This document shows positions 8,793-18,801 of a DNA stretch of 64,000 nucleotides, piece after piece. Origin of the DNA: Gemmobacter serpentinus (lineage in GTDB: Bacteria > Pseudomonadota > Alphaproteobacteria > Rhodobacterales > Rhodobacteraceae); the NCBI RefSeq assembly GCF_008973825.1, contig NZ_WCHR01000004.1, positions 62,001 through 126,000 of the forward strand, given 5' to 3'. The first letter of the stretch is position 1, and every line of letters starts with the position of its first letter. The translations under genes and the position numbers were made by a program. The notes beneath the pieces are model-generated. The model saw only the letters and a program-made list of their open reading frames with translations, ran no database searches and was not told the DNA's origin.

Positions 8793-9251
8793 TCAGGTGC
8801 CGGATTCCGCCTTTTTCTCCCAGCGGCCAGCCTCTTCGGACCAGTATTGCGCCGGCGTGCCTGCGGCGGTGATCGCTTTCCACAAGCCCCGCGCGCGGTT
8901 GACCGCGCCGCCATCATGGCCGTCGAACAGCACCCAGACCCGTTCCATCGCCTCGGCCTCGCCGGGCAGCGGCTCGGCCCCGTCGATCAGCAGCACCGCC
9001 TTGGTGCCGGGCATCGCCGCTCCCTGCCCCAGTAGGATCGGCTGATCGCCGTCTCGCGGCCCGCCCGCCAAGCCATGCGGCAGGAACCCGTCATCGGGGT
9101 TGAGCCAAAGCCAGTCATCCAGGTGTTGCAGCCGCGCGGGATCGCTCCCGCGCAGCATCACCCGCCAGCCTGCGCCAAGCGCCCGCTCCATCAGGGTGCG
9201 GGCGGTGTCTTCCACGCTGGAGCGGGTGATATGGTAGAACAGAACCGGCAT
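8793..9251 (-). CDS. holC: DNA polymerase III chi subunit
   Basis: A 152-aa protein close to the usual chi length. MPVLFYHITRSSVEDTARTL, the GWRVMLRGSDP strand, LDDWLWLNPDDGFLPHG and RVWVLFDG are chi signatures. Chi links the clamp loader to single-stranded-DNA-binding protein on the lagging strand. It follows pepA by 13 bp on the same strand, a pepA-holC order also seen in other proteobacteria. It is convergent with the aspartic protease gene, 7 bp away. Confidence 0.93.
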   Translation of the reverse strand: MPVLFYHITRSSVEDTARTLMERALGAGWRVMLRGSDPARLQHLDDWLWLNPDDGFLPHGLAGGPRDGDQPILLGQGAAMPGTKAVLLIDGAEPLPGEAEAMERVWVLFDGHDGGAVNRARGLWKAITAAGTPAQYWSEEAGRWEKKAESGT

Positions 9252-9264
9252 GAGGCGCGCGCGA

Positions 9265-10734
9265 TCAGCCTTCGTACTGGTCGCGGATCAGGCGGTTCAG
9301 CGCCATGACGCCCCAGCCGGTCGCCCCTTTGGGGGCCAGCGTGCTGTCACCCTTCAGCAGCGCGGTGCCCGCGATATCCAGATGGATCCACGGGGTTTCC
9401 GGCTTCACGAAGCGTTGCAGGAACTGCGCCGCGGTGATTGCGCCGCCATCGCGCCCGCCGACATTCATCATATCCGCGATCCGCGATTTCAGTTTCGCAT
9501 CATAGGCCGCGCCCATCGGCAGGCGCCATGCGCCTTCGCCCTCGGAACGGGCCGCGCGCAGGAACTGGTCGCAGAAGGCATCGTTGTTGGAAAAGACGCC
9601 GGTATGTTCATGGCCAAGCGCCACGATGATCGCGCCGGTCAGGGTGGCCAGGTCGATCATGCCGACCGGCTTGAACCGTTCCTGCGCATACCACATCACA
9701 TCGGCCAGCACCAAACGCCCCTCGGCATCGGTGTTGATCACCTCGATCGTGTCCCCCTTCATGGAGCGGACCACATCGCCCGGGCGCTGTGCGCGGCCAT
9801 CGGGCATGTTCTCGACCAGAGCGACGATGCCCACGACATTGGCGCGCGCCTTGCGCAGCGCCAGCGTGCGCATCACGCCCGCAACGACCCCGGCACCGCC
9901 CATATCCATGGTCATCTCTTCCATGCCGCCCGCAGGCTTGATCGAGATGCCGCCGGTGTCGAACACCACACCCTTGCCGATCAGCGCCAGCGGCGCGTCA
10001 CCTGCCTTGCCGCCGTTCCATTGCATCACCACAACCTTGGAGGGGGCCTCGGACCCCTGCCCCACGCCAAGCAGCGCGCCCATGCCAAGCTTGGCCAGAT
10101 CGGCTTCCTCCAGGATCTCGACCTCCAGCCCCAGTTCCTGCATGGCGGCAAGGCGGGCCGCAAAATCATCGGTGGTCAGGATATTGGCGGGCTCGTTCAC
10201 CAGGTCACGGGTGAAGAACACGCCTTCGGCCAGGGCGGCCATCGGCGCGGCGTCCGACGCCACCTTTTCCGGTTCTGCCACCATCAGGGTGACCGGGCCG
10301 GGCACGGTCTGTTCGCCGGTCTTGTGCGCGGTAAAGCCATAGGCCCGCAGCGCAAGCCCGAAAGAGATATCGGCGGCGGCCTTGGTGTTTTCCGCCAGCA
10401 CCAGTGTCGCGGTCTTTGACAAGGCCTTGCCGATGGCGGCCCCCGCCTTGCGGGCGGTCTCTGTATCGGGTTTGCGGTCCAGCTTCACCACCTGCACCGC
10501 ATCGGCCTTGATCCCCGCCGGATAGGCCAGATCGGCGCTGTCGCCCGATTTCAGCGCCCCGAAAGACTCTGACCCCAGAAACCGCGCCAAGGCCCCGCGC
10601 ATCAGCTTGTCCAGCTTGCGCCCCGCCGGTCCCAGCTTGCCCGCCTCATCGACGATCAGCGCGATACGACCGGCCGCATCGGCCAGGGCTGCGGCATCGA
10701 CGGGCTGAAACTGGATCGGAACGGGATGCGACAT
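9265..10734 (-). CDS. pepA: Leucyl aminopeptidase (M17 family)
   Basis: A 489-aa cytosolic dinuclear-metal aminopeptidase. The signature NTDAEGRLVLAD is present. So are GKGVVFDTGGISIKP, with the metal-binding Lys and Asp, and the MTMDMGGAG metal ligand region. The first 170 residues form the less conserved N-terminal domain. The start has AGCGGAG upstream on the minus strand. In some bacteria PepA also binds DNA in Xer recombination and carbamoyl-phosphate synthase control; nothing here shows that role, although xerD is in the same window. First gene of pepA-holC, divergent from the lpt operon. Confidence 0.96.
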   Translation of the reverse strand: MSHPVPIQFQPVDAAALADAAGRIALIVDEAGKLGPAGRKLDKLMRGALARFLGSESFGALKSGDSADLAYPAGIKADAVQVVKLDRKPDTETARKAGAAIGKALSKTATLVLAENTKAAADISFGLALRAYGFTAHKTGEQTVPGPVTLMVAEPEKVASDAAPMAALAEGVFFTRDLVNEPANILTTDDFAARLAAMQELGLEVEILEEADLAKLGMGALLGVGQGSEAPSKVVVMQWNGGKAGDAPLALIGKGVVFDTGGISIKPAGGMEEMTMDMGGAGVVAGVMRTLALRKARANVVGIVALVENMPDGRAQRPGDVVRSMKGDTIEVINTDAEGRLVLADVMWYAQERFKPVGMIDLATLTGAIIVALGHEHTGVFSNNDAFCDQFLRAARSEGEGAWRLPMGAAYDAKLKSRIADMMNVGGRDGGAITAAQFLQRFVKPETPWIHLDIAGTALLKGDSTLAPKGATGWGVMALNRLIRDQYEG

Positions 10735-10991
10735 GGGATACTCCGCTAATGCGCCACTGGCTGCGTGTTTGCTGGGTGCGCGATTGCCGGGATGGGTTAT
10801 GCCGGTCGCGTCTTTTCGGCGCCACGCTACCGCCCCGGCGCGGGCTTGACCAGCCCCCCGGACGGGTCACCCGGATCGCGTTGCACGGGCCTCGGCAGGG
10901 CTTTGCCATGCAGGTGGATGCCTTGACCGGGCAGGGTTTTCCCGGCAGGTGAATTCGGATAGCGTCCGCCTAGATAAAAGGAGAAGCCCCC

Positions 10992-12116
10992 GTGTCGAGA
11001 TTCGACAGATACTTGCTGTCGCAATTGCTGATGCTCTTCGGCTTCTTCTCCTTGGTGCTGGTCGCGATCTATTGGGTCAACCGGGCGGTCGGCCTGTTTG
11101 ACGAACTGATCGGCGATGGCCAAAGCGCCCTGGTGTTTCTGGAATTTTCGCTGCTGACGCTGCCGAATGTGATCCGGCTGGTGCTGCCGATCTCGGCCTT
11201 TGCGGCAACTGTCTATGCGGTGAACCGCCTCATGGGTGACAGTGAGCTGGTGGTGATGCAGGCGACCGGCTTTTCCAGCTTTCGCCTGGCGCGGCCCGTG
11301 CTTTATTTTGGCCTTTGTGCGGCGCTGATGATGGCGATCCTGATGCATGTGCTGGTGCCCGCAAGTCGGGCTGCGCTGACCGCGCGATCTGCCGAAATCG
11401 CCGAGAACGTGACCTCGCGCTATCTGTCGGACGGCGAGTTCATCCATCCGACCGAGGGGATCACCCTTTACATCAGCAATGTCACCGACCGGGGCGAGTT
11501 GCAGGACGTCTTTCTGGCCGATGACCGCAAGCCGGAGGCCCGGCGCACCTATACCGCCAGCCGTGCCCTGCTGGTGCGGGGCGAAACCGGACCGAAACTC
11601 ATCATGTTCGATGGCATGGTGCAGGATATGTCGGCCGAGAGCCGCCTGTCGGTCACGCGCTTTGCCGATTTCACCTATGATCTGGCGGCGCTGATCGATC
11701 AGGGCAAATTGCCGGGCCGCACAATCGACGAATTGTCGACGCTGCAGCTGTTGCAGGCCAGCCCGGACCTGCAGGCGGAAACCGGCAAAAGCCGCGCGGC
11801 CTTTCTGTCCGAGGCGCATTTGCGCTTTGCCATGCCCTTCCTGGCCACCGCCGCCGCGCTGATCGGGTTTTCGGCGCTGCTGCTGGGGGGCTTTTCGCGC
11901 TTTGGCCTGTGGCGGCAGATCGCGTTCTCGGTGCTGTTGCTGATCCTGTTGCAGCTGATCCATACTTGGGCTTCGGGGACGGCGCTGCGCGATGACCGCG
12001 CCTGGCCGCTGGTCTATCTGTCGCCGTTCACCGGGATTGCCATATCTTGCGGCCTGTTGTGGTGGTCGCAGCGCCCGCGCCGGGTGCGGCGCGTGAGCGC
12101 GGAGGCCGCAGCATGA
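10992..12116 (+). CDS. lptF: LPS export permease LptF
   Basis: A 374-aa inner-membrane component of the LptB2FGC extractor, which pulls lipopolysaccharide out of the membrane. FDRYLLSQLLMLFGFFSLVL begins the first helix. There are three N-terminal helices, a periplasmic beta-jellyroll (about residues 130-265) and three C-terminal helices. The start is GTG at 10992 with AAAAGGAG upstream. The stop overlaps the lptG start in ATGA. First gene of a six-gene envelope operon. Confidence 0.93.
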   Translation: MSRFDRYLLSQLLMLFGFFSLVLVAIYWVNRAVGLFDELIGDGQSALVFLEFSLLTLPNVIRLVLPISAFAATVYAVNRLMGDSELVVMQATGFSSFRLARPVLYFGLCAALMMAILMHVLVPASRAALTARSAEIAENVTSRYLSDGEFIHPTEGITLYISNVTDRGELQDVFLADDRKPEARRTYTASRALLVRGETGPKLIMFDGMVQDMSAESRLSVTRFADFTYDLAALIDQGKLPGRTIDELSTLQLLQASPDLQAETGKSRAAFLSEAHLRFAMPFLATAAALIGFSALLLGGFSRFGLWRQIAFSVLLLILLQLIHTWASGTALRDDRAWPLVYLSPFTGIAISCGLLWWSQRPRRVRRVSAEAAA

Positions 12117-13207
12117 CCCTCAGCCTTTATATCGCGCGCCGGTTCTTCTGGATGTTCATCCGGGTCCTGGGGGTGTTCTTCGGCATCCTGATGCTGATCG
12201 ACATGCTCGATCAGTTGCGCCGCCTGTCCGGCAAGGGGGTCGGTCTTGTGCAGGCGATGGAGCTGTCGGCGCTGAATGTCCCCGAAAGCCTTTACAACAT
12301 CCTGCCGCTGATCATGATCCTGGCGGCGATCGCGATGTTTCTGGGCTTTGCACGTTCGTCCGAGTTGGTGGTGGTGCGCGCGGCCGGGCGGTCGGGCCTG
12401 CGCTTCCTGCTTGCGCCCATCGTGGTTTCGCTGATGATCGGCATTGTGGCGGTTGCGGTGTTGAACCCGCTGGTCGCCGCCACGTCCAAGGCCTATGAGG
12501 CGCGCTATGCCGGATATGCGCGCGGGGCAGAGCGGGTGTTGTCAGTGTCGGAAGATGGTCTTTGGTTGCGGCAGGGGGGCGATGGATCGCAAACGGTGAT
12601 CCATGCCAGCCGCGCCAATGCCGATGGCACCCAGCTTTATGGCGTGACCTTCCTGTCCTTTGACGAAGAAGGCCTGCCGCGCGAGCGGGTCGAGGCCGAA
12701 TCCGCCCGGCTGCAACCCGGCGCATGGGCGGTGGAAAAGGTGCGCCGCTGGCGGCTGGATGCGCTGAACCCGCAGCAAGGTATCGAGGTGCTGGACACCG
12801 CCACCCTGCCTTCGGATCTGACGGCAGATGCCATCCGCGACAGCTTCGGCAGCCCCGCCGCGATCCCGGTCTGGGAATTGCCGGCCTTCATCCGGGGGCT
12901 GGAGCGCGCGGGTTTTTCGGCGCGCAACCATCAGGTCTGGTTGCAGATGCAGCTGGCCCTGCCCCTGCTGATGAGCGCGATGGTCCTGATCGCTGCCGGT
13001 TTCACCATGCGCCATGCCCGTTTCGGCGGCACCGGCCTTCTGGTGCTGTTTTCGTTGCTGGGCGGGTTCGCAATGTTCTTTCTGCGCAATTTCGCGCAAG
13101 TGCTGGGCCAGAACGGGCAGGTGCCCGTCATGGTCGCAGCCTGGGCCCCGCCGCTTGCGGCGGCGCTGTTCGCGCTTGGATTGCTGCTGCATCTGGAGGA
13201 TGGCTGA
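12113..13207 (+). CDS. lptG: LPS export permease LptG
   Basis: A 364-aa paralogue of LptF with the same arrangement of three helices, jellyroll and three helices. MTLSLYIARRFFWMFIRVLG, then MLIDMLDQLRR and NVPESLYNILPL are typical of LptG. The frame runs further upstream, but ATG 12113 overlaps the lptF stop (ATGA), sits behind GGAGGCCGC and gives the family length. Its stop overlaps the lptD start (TGATG). Confidence 0.93.
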   Translation: MTLSLYIARRFFWMFIRVLGVFFGILMLIDMLDQLRRLSGKGVGLVQAMELSALNVPESLYNILPLIMILAAIAMFLGFARSSELVVVRAAGRSGLRFLLAPIVVSLMIGIVAVAVLNPLVAATSKAYEARYAGYARGAERVLSVSEDGLWLRQGGDGSQTVIHASRANADGTQLYGVTFLSFDEEGLPRERVEAESARLQPGAWAVEKVRRWRLDALNPQQGIEVLDTATLPSDLTADAIRDSFGSPAAIPVWELPAFIRGLERAGFSARNHQVWLQMQLALPLLMSAMVLIAAGFTMRHARFGGTGLLVLFSLLGGFAMFFLRNFAQVLGQNGQVPVMVAAWAPPLAAALFALGLLLHLEDG

Positions 13208-15372
13208 TGCGGCTGCGTCATTTCGTTTCTACACTTTTGCTGACGGTGGCGCTGCCGCTGGCGGCCCCCTTGCAGGCGCAGGATCTGGCATCCTTGCAAG
13301 CCGATCAGGTGGCGATCACCGGCGATCAGGTGCTGAACGCGACCGGCGCGGTCGAGGTGCGCTATCGTGGCCAGATCCTGCGCGCGCAGGGTGTGCGCTA
13401 TGACAAGGGCACCGACCGGCTGTCGATCACCGGGCCAATCACCGTCACCGATGGGTCAGGCAACCTGATCACCGCCGATGCCGCAGAGCTGTCTGCCGAT
13501 CTCTCTGAGGGTCTGCTGACCTCGGCCCGCTTCGTGCTGGCGCGGCAGATGCAGATCGCGGCGCGGCAGATGTTCCGCACGCAGGGGCGCTACACCCAGC
13601 TGACTGACAGCGTGGCCTCCTCTTGCGAGGTTTGCACCGTCGCGCCGACGCCGCTTTGGGAAATCCGCGCCGCGCGGGTGATCCATGACGAACAGGAACG
13701 CCAGTTGTGGTTTGACAAGGCCACGCTGCGCTTTGGCGGTGTGCCGGTGGCCTATATCCCGCGCCTGCGGATGCCGGATCCGACGCTGGACCGCGCGACC
13801 GGCTTCCTTTCTCCGCGCCTGCGCACCACCTCCGATCTTGGGGCGGGGATCAAGCTGCCCTATTTCATCGCGCTTGGCCCCAGCCGCGACCTGACGGTGA
13901 CGCCCTATGTCAGCGCGCAATCGGGCCGCTCGGTGGAACTGCGCTACAGGCAGGCTTTCCGCACCGGCACCATCGAGGCCACGGGCGCTTTGTCGCGTGA
14001 CCGCATTCTGCGCGGCGAGGATCGCGGCTATGTCGCGTTGAAGGGCGATTTCGGTCTTCCGGACGGCTTCCGCCTGACATTCTCGGGGCTGGCGGTCAGC
14101 GATCCGGGCTATCTGGTCGATTACGACATTTCCGACATGGACCGGATCGACAGCCGGATCGAGGCCAGTCGCACCCGGCGCAACGAATATGTCTCGGGGC
14201 GCTTCGTGAATTTCCGCTCGATCCGCGATATTGGCGGACAGCTGGAAAGCAATGCCACCCTGCCGACGCTGGTTGCCGATTTCACCTGGCATCGGCGCTT
14301 TTCGGGCGGGCCGCTGGGGGGCGAGGCTGGCTTGCGCTTCCAGACCCATAGCCATTACCGCAGTTCCGACAGCTGGACCGACAGCGATATCGATGCCGAT
14401 GACATCGCCGACGGGCGCGATCTGTCGCGGGTCTCGCTGCGGCTCGATTGGCGGCGCAGCTGGGTCTTCGGCCCCGGGTTGGTCGGCACCATGATGGGCG
14501 AAGGCAATGCCGATATCTATTCGATCCGGCAGGACGCGCTTTATGAGGGCACCATTCCGCGCCTGCATGGCACGGTGGGGGCCGAGCTGCGCTGGCCCTG
14601 GGTCGCGACATCCGACTCTGGCGCAAGCCATGTGATCGAGCCGGTTTTGCAACTGGTCGCGGCCAGTTCCGACACGGCAGATGTGCCCAATGAAGACAGC
14701 ACCCTGGTCGAGTTCGACGAGGGAAATCTGTATTCGATGGGCCGCTTTTCCGGGTCTGATGCGCGCGAGGCCGGCACCTGGCTGAATGCCGGTGTCAGCT
14801 GGACGCGGTTCGATCCGGCGGGCTGGAGCAGCGCCCTGACCCTTGGCCGTGTGTTGCGCACGACGGATGAAGGACAGTTCAGCGAGGTTTCGGGCCTTGC
14901 GGGCAGCAGTTCCGATTGGCTTGCCGCAGGGCGGATCACCTTTCCCGCAGGCTTCAGCGCCACGGGGCGGGTGATTCTGGATGACGGTCTGGATCTGACC
15001 AAGGGCGAGATGCTGGTGGATATCAATCGCGAACGGTATGGCCTCTCGGCCTCATATGTCTGGATGCAGGCCGATGCCGCCGAAAGCCGCACCGTCAACA
15101 CCAATGAGCTGCATCTGGATGGCAGGCACAGCCTTGGCCAAAGCTGGACGGGCCGGGTCTCGGGGCGCTATGACCTTGAGGCGGATCGCCTGAACCGGGC
15201 CAATATGGGGCTGGAGTTCCGCAACGAATGCCTGCGCGTGGATCTTTCCCTCTCGCGCCGGTTCACGACCTCGACTAGTGTGAAGCCGACCACGAATATC
15301 GGGCTTTCGGTCGATCTTCTGGGCTTTGGCGGCGCGGCGAAGGCCGGACCTGCCGGGGCCTGCCGAGGTTGA
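13207..15372 (+). CDS. lptD: Outer-membrane LPS assembly protein LptD
   Basis: A 721-aa LPS translocon. The signal peptide runs to about residue 25 (ends LQAQ). An OstA/LptA-like domain follows (about 30-125: QADQVAITGDQVLNATGAVEVRY is its beginning). The beta-barrel has alternating strands rich in aromatic and Arg/Asp residues. There are four cysteines, Cys140 and Cys143 near the N-terminus and two near the C-terminus, enough for the N-to-C disulfides known from E. coli LptD. ATG 13207 overlaps the lptG stop. The earlier in-frame start at 12724 lies inside lptG and is rejected. Confidence 0.93.
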   Translation: MRLRHFVSTLLLTVALPLAAPLQAQDLASLQADQVAITGDQVLNATGAVEVRYRGQILRAQGVRYDKGTDRLSITGPITVTDGSGNLITADAAELSADLSEGLLTSARFVLARQMQIAARQMFRTQGRYTQLTDSVASSCEVCTVAPTPLWEIRAARVIHDEQERQLWFDKATLRFGGVPVAYIPRLRMPDPTLDRATGFLSPRLRTTSDLGAGIKLPYFIALGPSRDLTVTPYVSAQSGRSVELRYRQAFRTGTIEATGALSRDRILRGEDRGYVALKGDFGLPDGFRLTFSGLAVSDPGYLVDYDISDMDRIDSRIEASRTRRNEYVSGRFVNFRSIRDIGGQLESNATLPTLVADFTWHRRFSGGPLGGEAGLRFQTHSHYRSSDSWTDSDIDADDIADGRDLSRVSLRLDWRRSWVFGPGLVGTMMGEGNADIYSIRQDALYEGTIPRLHGTVGAELRWPWVATSDSGASHVIEPVLQLVAASSDTADVPNEDSTLVEFDEGNLYSMGRFSGSDAREAGTWLNAGVSWTRFDPAGWSSALTLGRVLRTTDEGQFSEVSGLAGSSSDWLAAGRITFPAGFSATGRVILDDGLDLTKGEMLVDINRERYGLSASYVWMQADAAESRTVNTNELHLDGRHSLGQSWTGRVSGRYDLEADRLNRANMGLEFRNECLRVDLSLSRRFTTSTSVKPTTNIGLSVDLLGFGGAAKAGPAGACRG

Positions 15373-15427
15373 CCCTGTGATGAGAACCGCCCGTTCTGCC
15401 GTGACCTGCAATGAAAGACGTCTGACG

Positions 15428-16636
15428 ATGACCCGCTTCCTGCCGCTGCTGACCGCCAGCCTGATCGCCCTGACCGCGCCGATGGCTTTGCCGCAGGCCG
15501 CAATCGCCCGGGGCAACCCTTTCGCGGCACGCATCATCATCAATGATTATGCGGTGACGGAATGGGAGTTCCAGCAGCGTTTGCTGTTCATGCAATTGCT
15601 GCGCGCGCCGGGCGATCTGGAAAAGGCGGCGCTGGATGCGCTGGTCGATGACCGCCTGCGCATGATGGAGGCCAAGCGCTACAAGGTTACCGTCAAGCCC
15701 GACCAGTTGCGCAAGGGCATGGAAGAATTTGCGGCCCGCGCCAATCTGAGCGCGGATCAATTGCTGGAAGAACTGGCCAAGGCCGGGGTCGAGGCTGAAA
15801 CCTTCCGCGACTTCGTCATGGCGGGTCTGGTCTGGCGCGAGATCATGCAAGGCAAGTTCGCCAGTTCCGCCAAGGTGACCGAGAATGACATCGATCGCGC
15901 GATCGAGGGCGAAACCCGCAAGATGGCGCTGACGGTCTCGGTGGCCGAGCTGATCATCCCCGCCCCGCCGGGGGAAGAGGAACAGGCTCTGGCGCTGGCG
16001 CGCCGCATCTCGCGCGAGGTGAAGACCGAAGGCGGCTTTGCTTCTGCGGTTGCGAATTATTCGGCCGCCGCCTCGCGCGATCGCGGTGGGCGGTTGGATC
16101 CGATGCCGCTGGCCAATCTGCCGGCGCAAATCTCCTCGGTGATCCTACCGCTGGCCCCGGGTCAGGTTTCGGCCCCGGTGCAGATCCCGGGCGGTGTGGC
16201 GCTGTTTCAGTTGCGCGCCATCAGCGAAGGCCGTCCCGACAGCGGCAAACCCGTCGAGGTGGAATATGCCCGCCTGACCTTGCCCGCCGGCGATCCGCTG
16301 ATGGCACGGATCATGACGCAGGCGCAGACCTGCAAGGATATCTATGGTATGGCCCCGGGCCTGCCCGCCGATCAGTTCCAGATCCAGACCCAGACCATGG
16401 CGGCGGTGCCACAGGATACCGGCCTGGCGCTGGCCCGGATGGATCAGGGCGAGATGGTGCTGCGCGACCGCGGCACCGCCCAGGAGATGCTGATGCTCTG
16501 CGCCCGGCGTCCGGCATCGGAGGAGCCGATCGACCGCGATGCGGTGCGCAACCGTCTGGTCAATGCCAAGGTCGACCGGATGGCGACCCAGTATCTGGCG
16601 CGTCTCAAGGCCGATGCCATCATTCGGACACCCTGA
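15428..16636 (+). CDS. surA: Periplasmic peptidyl-prolyl isomerase / chaperone SurA
   Basis: A 402-aa chaperone for outer-membrane protein folding. The signal peptide MTRFLPLLTASLIALTAPMA ends near the ARG at residue 29. The SurA N-domain begins with ARIIINDYAVTEWEFQQRL and VDDRLRMMEAKRYK. One parvulin-like region covers about residues 165-275 (AELIIPAPPG...SAAASRDRGGRLDPMPLANLP). Only one parvulin domain is evident, as is usual in alphaproteobacteria. ATG 15380 is possible but would put 16 charged residues before the signal peptide; 15428 is preferred. The position between lptD and pdxA matches the E. coli order. Confidence 0.88.
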   Translation: MTRFLPLLTASLIALTAPMALPQAAIARGNPFAARIIINDYAVTEWEFQQRLLFMQLLRAPGDLEKAALDALVDDRLRMMEAKRYKVTVKPDQLRKGMEEFAARANLSADQLLEELAKAGVEAETFRDFVMAGLVWREIMQGKFASSAKVTENDIDRAIEGETRKMALTVSVAELIIPAPPGEEEQALALARRISREVKTEGGFASAVANYSAAASRDRGGRLDPMPLANLPAQISSVILPLAPGQVSAPVQIPGGVALFQLRAISEGRPDSGKPVEVEYARLTLPAGDPLMARIMTQAQTCKDIYGMAPGLPADQFQIQTQTMAAVPQDTGLALARMDQGEMVLRDRGTAQEMLMLCARRPASEEPIDRDAVRNRLVNAKVDRMATQYLARLKADAIIRTP

Positions 16637-16639
16637 GCC

Positions 16640-17620
16640 ATGAGCGCCACGATCGCGCCGATTGCGCTGACCTGTGGCGAGCCTGCGGGGATCGGCCCCG
16701 AGATCGCCATGAAGGCCCGGGCCGAACTGGGCAATAGCCTGCCCTTTTTCTGGATGGGCGATCCGCGCCATCTGCCTCCGGGCGCGGCGTTCCGGGTGAT
16801 CAACACCCCGGCCGAGGCGCTGACGGTTCCGGGCACGGAACTGCCGGTATTGCCGCACCCCTTTGCAGCCCCGGCCACGCCCGGCAAGATCACCTATGCC
16901 AATGCGCGCGGCGTGATCGAGGTGATCGCCCGGGCGGTCTCGCTGGTGACAAAGGGCGAGGCTTCGGCGATCTGCACCGCGCCCTTGCACAAGAAGGCGC
17001 TGAAGGATGGCGCGGGCTTCGTGCATCCCGGCCATACCGAGTTTCTGGCCTATCTTGCCCGGGTCGAGACTGTGGTGATGATGCTGGCCTGCCCCGAGCT
17101 GCGGGTGGTGCCCGCGACGATCCATATCCCGATTTCCGAAGTGCCGCGCCAATTGACCGAAGGCGGGCTGGAACAGGTGATCCGCATCACCGAGGCCGGG
17201 TTGCGGCGTGATTTCGGTATCGCGCATCCGCGCATCGCGGTCTCGGGTCTCAATCCCCATGCGGGCGAAGGGGGGGCGATGGGACGCGAGGATGGCGCGC
17301 TGATCGCGCCGGTGGTGGCGCGTCTGGCGGCCGAGGGCATGGCGATCCGGGGGCCGTTGCCAGCCGATACCATGTTCCATCCGCGCGCGCGCGCGGGCTA
17401 TGATGTGGCGATCTGCATGTATCACGATCAGGCGCTGATCCCGATCAAGACCATCGATTTCGATGGCGGGGTGAATGTGACACTGGGCCTGCCCTTCGTG
17501 CGCACCTCGCCCGACCATGGCACGGCGCTGGATATTGCGGGCAAGGGTGTGGCCCATCCCGGCTCATTGATCGCGGCACTGCGCATGGCGCAGCAGATGG
17601 CATTGGCGCGCGGGCGATAA
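16640..17620 (+). CDS. pdxA: 4-hydroxythreonine-4-phosphate dehydrogenase
   Basis: A 326-aa NAD-dependent enzyme of the DXP-dependent pyridoxal phosphate pathway. [50 protein letters not shown] and [18 protein letters not shown] are PdxA signatures. The His residues in PGHTEF, NPHAGE and YHDQAL are the metal ligands. It starts 3 bp after the surA stop. Confidence 0.97.
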   Translation: MSATIAPIALTCGEPAGIGPEIAMKARAELGNSLPFFWMGDPRHLPPGAAFRVINTPAEALTVPGTELPVLPHPFAAPATPGKITYANARGVIEVIARAVSLVTKGEASAICTAPLHKKALKDGAGFVHPGHTEFLAYLARVETVVMMLACPELRVVPATIHIPISEVPRQLTEGGLEQVIRITEAGLRRDFGIAHPRIAVSGLNPHAGEGGAMGREDGALIAPVVARLAAEGMAIRGPLPADTMFHPRARAGYDVAICMYHDQALIPIKTIDFDGGVNVTLGLPFVRTSPDHGTALDIAGKGVAHPGSLIAALRMAQQMALARGR

Positions 17621-17680
17621 GCCTGCGGAGGCCTGTGCCGCAGTATGGTATTGAGATGACATCAGGAGAGCCAAAGGCCC

Positions 17681-18538
17681 ATGGCGACGATTGACGGCCT
17701 GCCACCGCTGCGTGAGGTGATCCGCAGCCATGATCTGGTGGCGAAAAAGCAGCTGGGGCAGAATTTTCTGCTGGATCTGAACCTGACCGCCAAGATCGCG
17801 CGCCAGGCGGGGGATCTGTCCGGCTGCGATGTGCTGGAGGTCGGGCCCGGCCCCGGCGGGTTGACGCGCGGCCTGTTGGCCGAGGGCGCGCGCCGTGTGC
17901 TGGCGGTAGAAAAGGATCCGCGCTGCCTGCCCGCCCTGGCCGAGGTGCAGGCGGCCTATCCCGGCAAGCTGGACGTCATCAACGGCGACGCGCTGGAAGT
18001 AGATGTGCTATCGCATCTGACCCCGCCGATCCGGGTGGTGGCCAACCTGCCCTATAATGTCGGGACCGAACTGCTGGTGCGCTGGCTGACACCAGAGAAC
18101 TGGCCGCCATTCTGGGACAGTCTGACGCTGATGTTCCAGAAAGAGGTCGCCGAACGGATCGTGGCGAAACCGCGCGGCGATCACTACGGGCGGCTGGCGC
18201 TTCTGGCGCAATGGCGCTGCGAGGCGCGGATCGTCATGCATCTGCCGCCCGAGGCCTTTACGCCTGCCCCCAAGGTGCATTCGGCGGTCGTCCATCTGAT
18301 CCGCCTGCCCGGCCCCCGCTTCCCGGCCGACGGCAAGGTTCTGGGCCGGATCACCGCCATGGCCTTCAACCAGCGCCGCAAGATGCTGCGATCTTCGTTG
18401 AAGGGCCTTGGCCCGGATATCGAGGAAAGGTTGGCGGCGGCTGGTCTGGCACCCACCGCGCGCGCCGAGGAGATTTCGCTGGAAGGCTTTTGCGCCCTTG
18501 CGCGCGAAATCGCGGCGCGGGATGGCAAGGCGGGGTGA
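17681..18538 (+). CDS. rsmA: 16S rRNA (adenine1518-N6/adenine1519-N6)-dimethyltransferase
   Basis: A 285-aa SAM-dependent methyltransferase (KsgA) that dimethylates two adjacent adenosines near the 3' end of 16S rRNA. The start shows [20 protein letters not shown], the SAM motif [16 protein letters not shown], and the catalytic motif [11 protein letters not shown]. The C-terminal small domain contains [22 protein letters not shown] lies upstream of ATG 17681. It is the last gene of the lptF-to-rsmA run, 60 bp after pdxA. Confidence 0.97.
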   Translation: MATIDGLPPLREVIRSHDLVAKKQLGQNFLLDLNLTAKIARQAGDLSGCDVLEVGPGPGGLTRGLLAEGARRVLAVEKDPRCLPALAEVQAAYPGKLDVINGDALEVDVLSHLTPPIRVVANLPYNVGTELLVRWLTPENWPPFWDSLTLMFQKEVAERIVAKPRGDHYGRLALLAQWRCEARIVMHLPPEAFTPAPKVHSAVVHLIRLPGPRFPADGKVLGRITAMAFNQRRKMLRSSLKGLGPDIEERLAAAGLAPTARAEEISLEGFCALAREIAARDGKAG

Positions 18539-18667
18539 TCGACCCTGGATCGCAGGTCTGTGATGGCTGGCCCCCGCCTATCTGTCGAGAGCGGTTCTCG
18601 CACCGCCCTGACACTGATGAGGCAGGACAGCCGTTGCGGCCGCCCGCTTGCCATAGTTTGAGACAGT

Positions 18668-18699
18668 GGATGTAGGGCGCGGGGGATGTAGGGCGCGGG
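18668..18699. repeat. Tandem 16-bp duplication
   Basis: GGATGTAGGGCGCGGG occurs twice back to back in the intergenic region between rsmA and the DUF4167 gene. Confidence 0.9.
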
Positions 18700-18769
18700 G
18701 CAAAGGCCGGGTGAATTGGCGGTGATCCGTTTGCAGCGACTGCGCCACGCGATATCACCACAGCCAGCA

Positions 18770-18800
18770 AAAAGGCCCGGGGGTGTTCCCCGGGCCTTTT
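18770..18800. terminator. Bidirectional terminator between rsmA and DUF4167 gene
   Basis: A 13-bp stem: AAAAGGCCCGGGG (18770-18782) with CCCCGGGCCTTTT (18788-18800). The flanking A and T runs allow termination on both strands. It ends 1 bp before the DUF4167 stop codon. Confidence 0.92.
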
Positions 18801-18801
18801 G

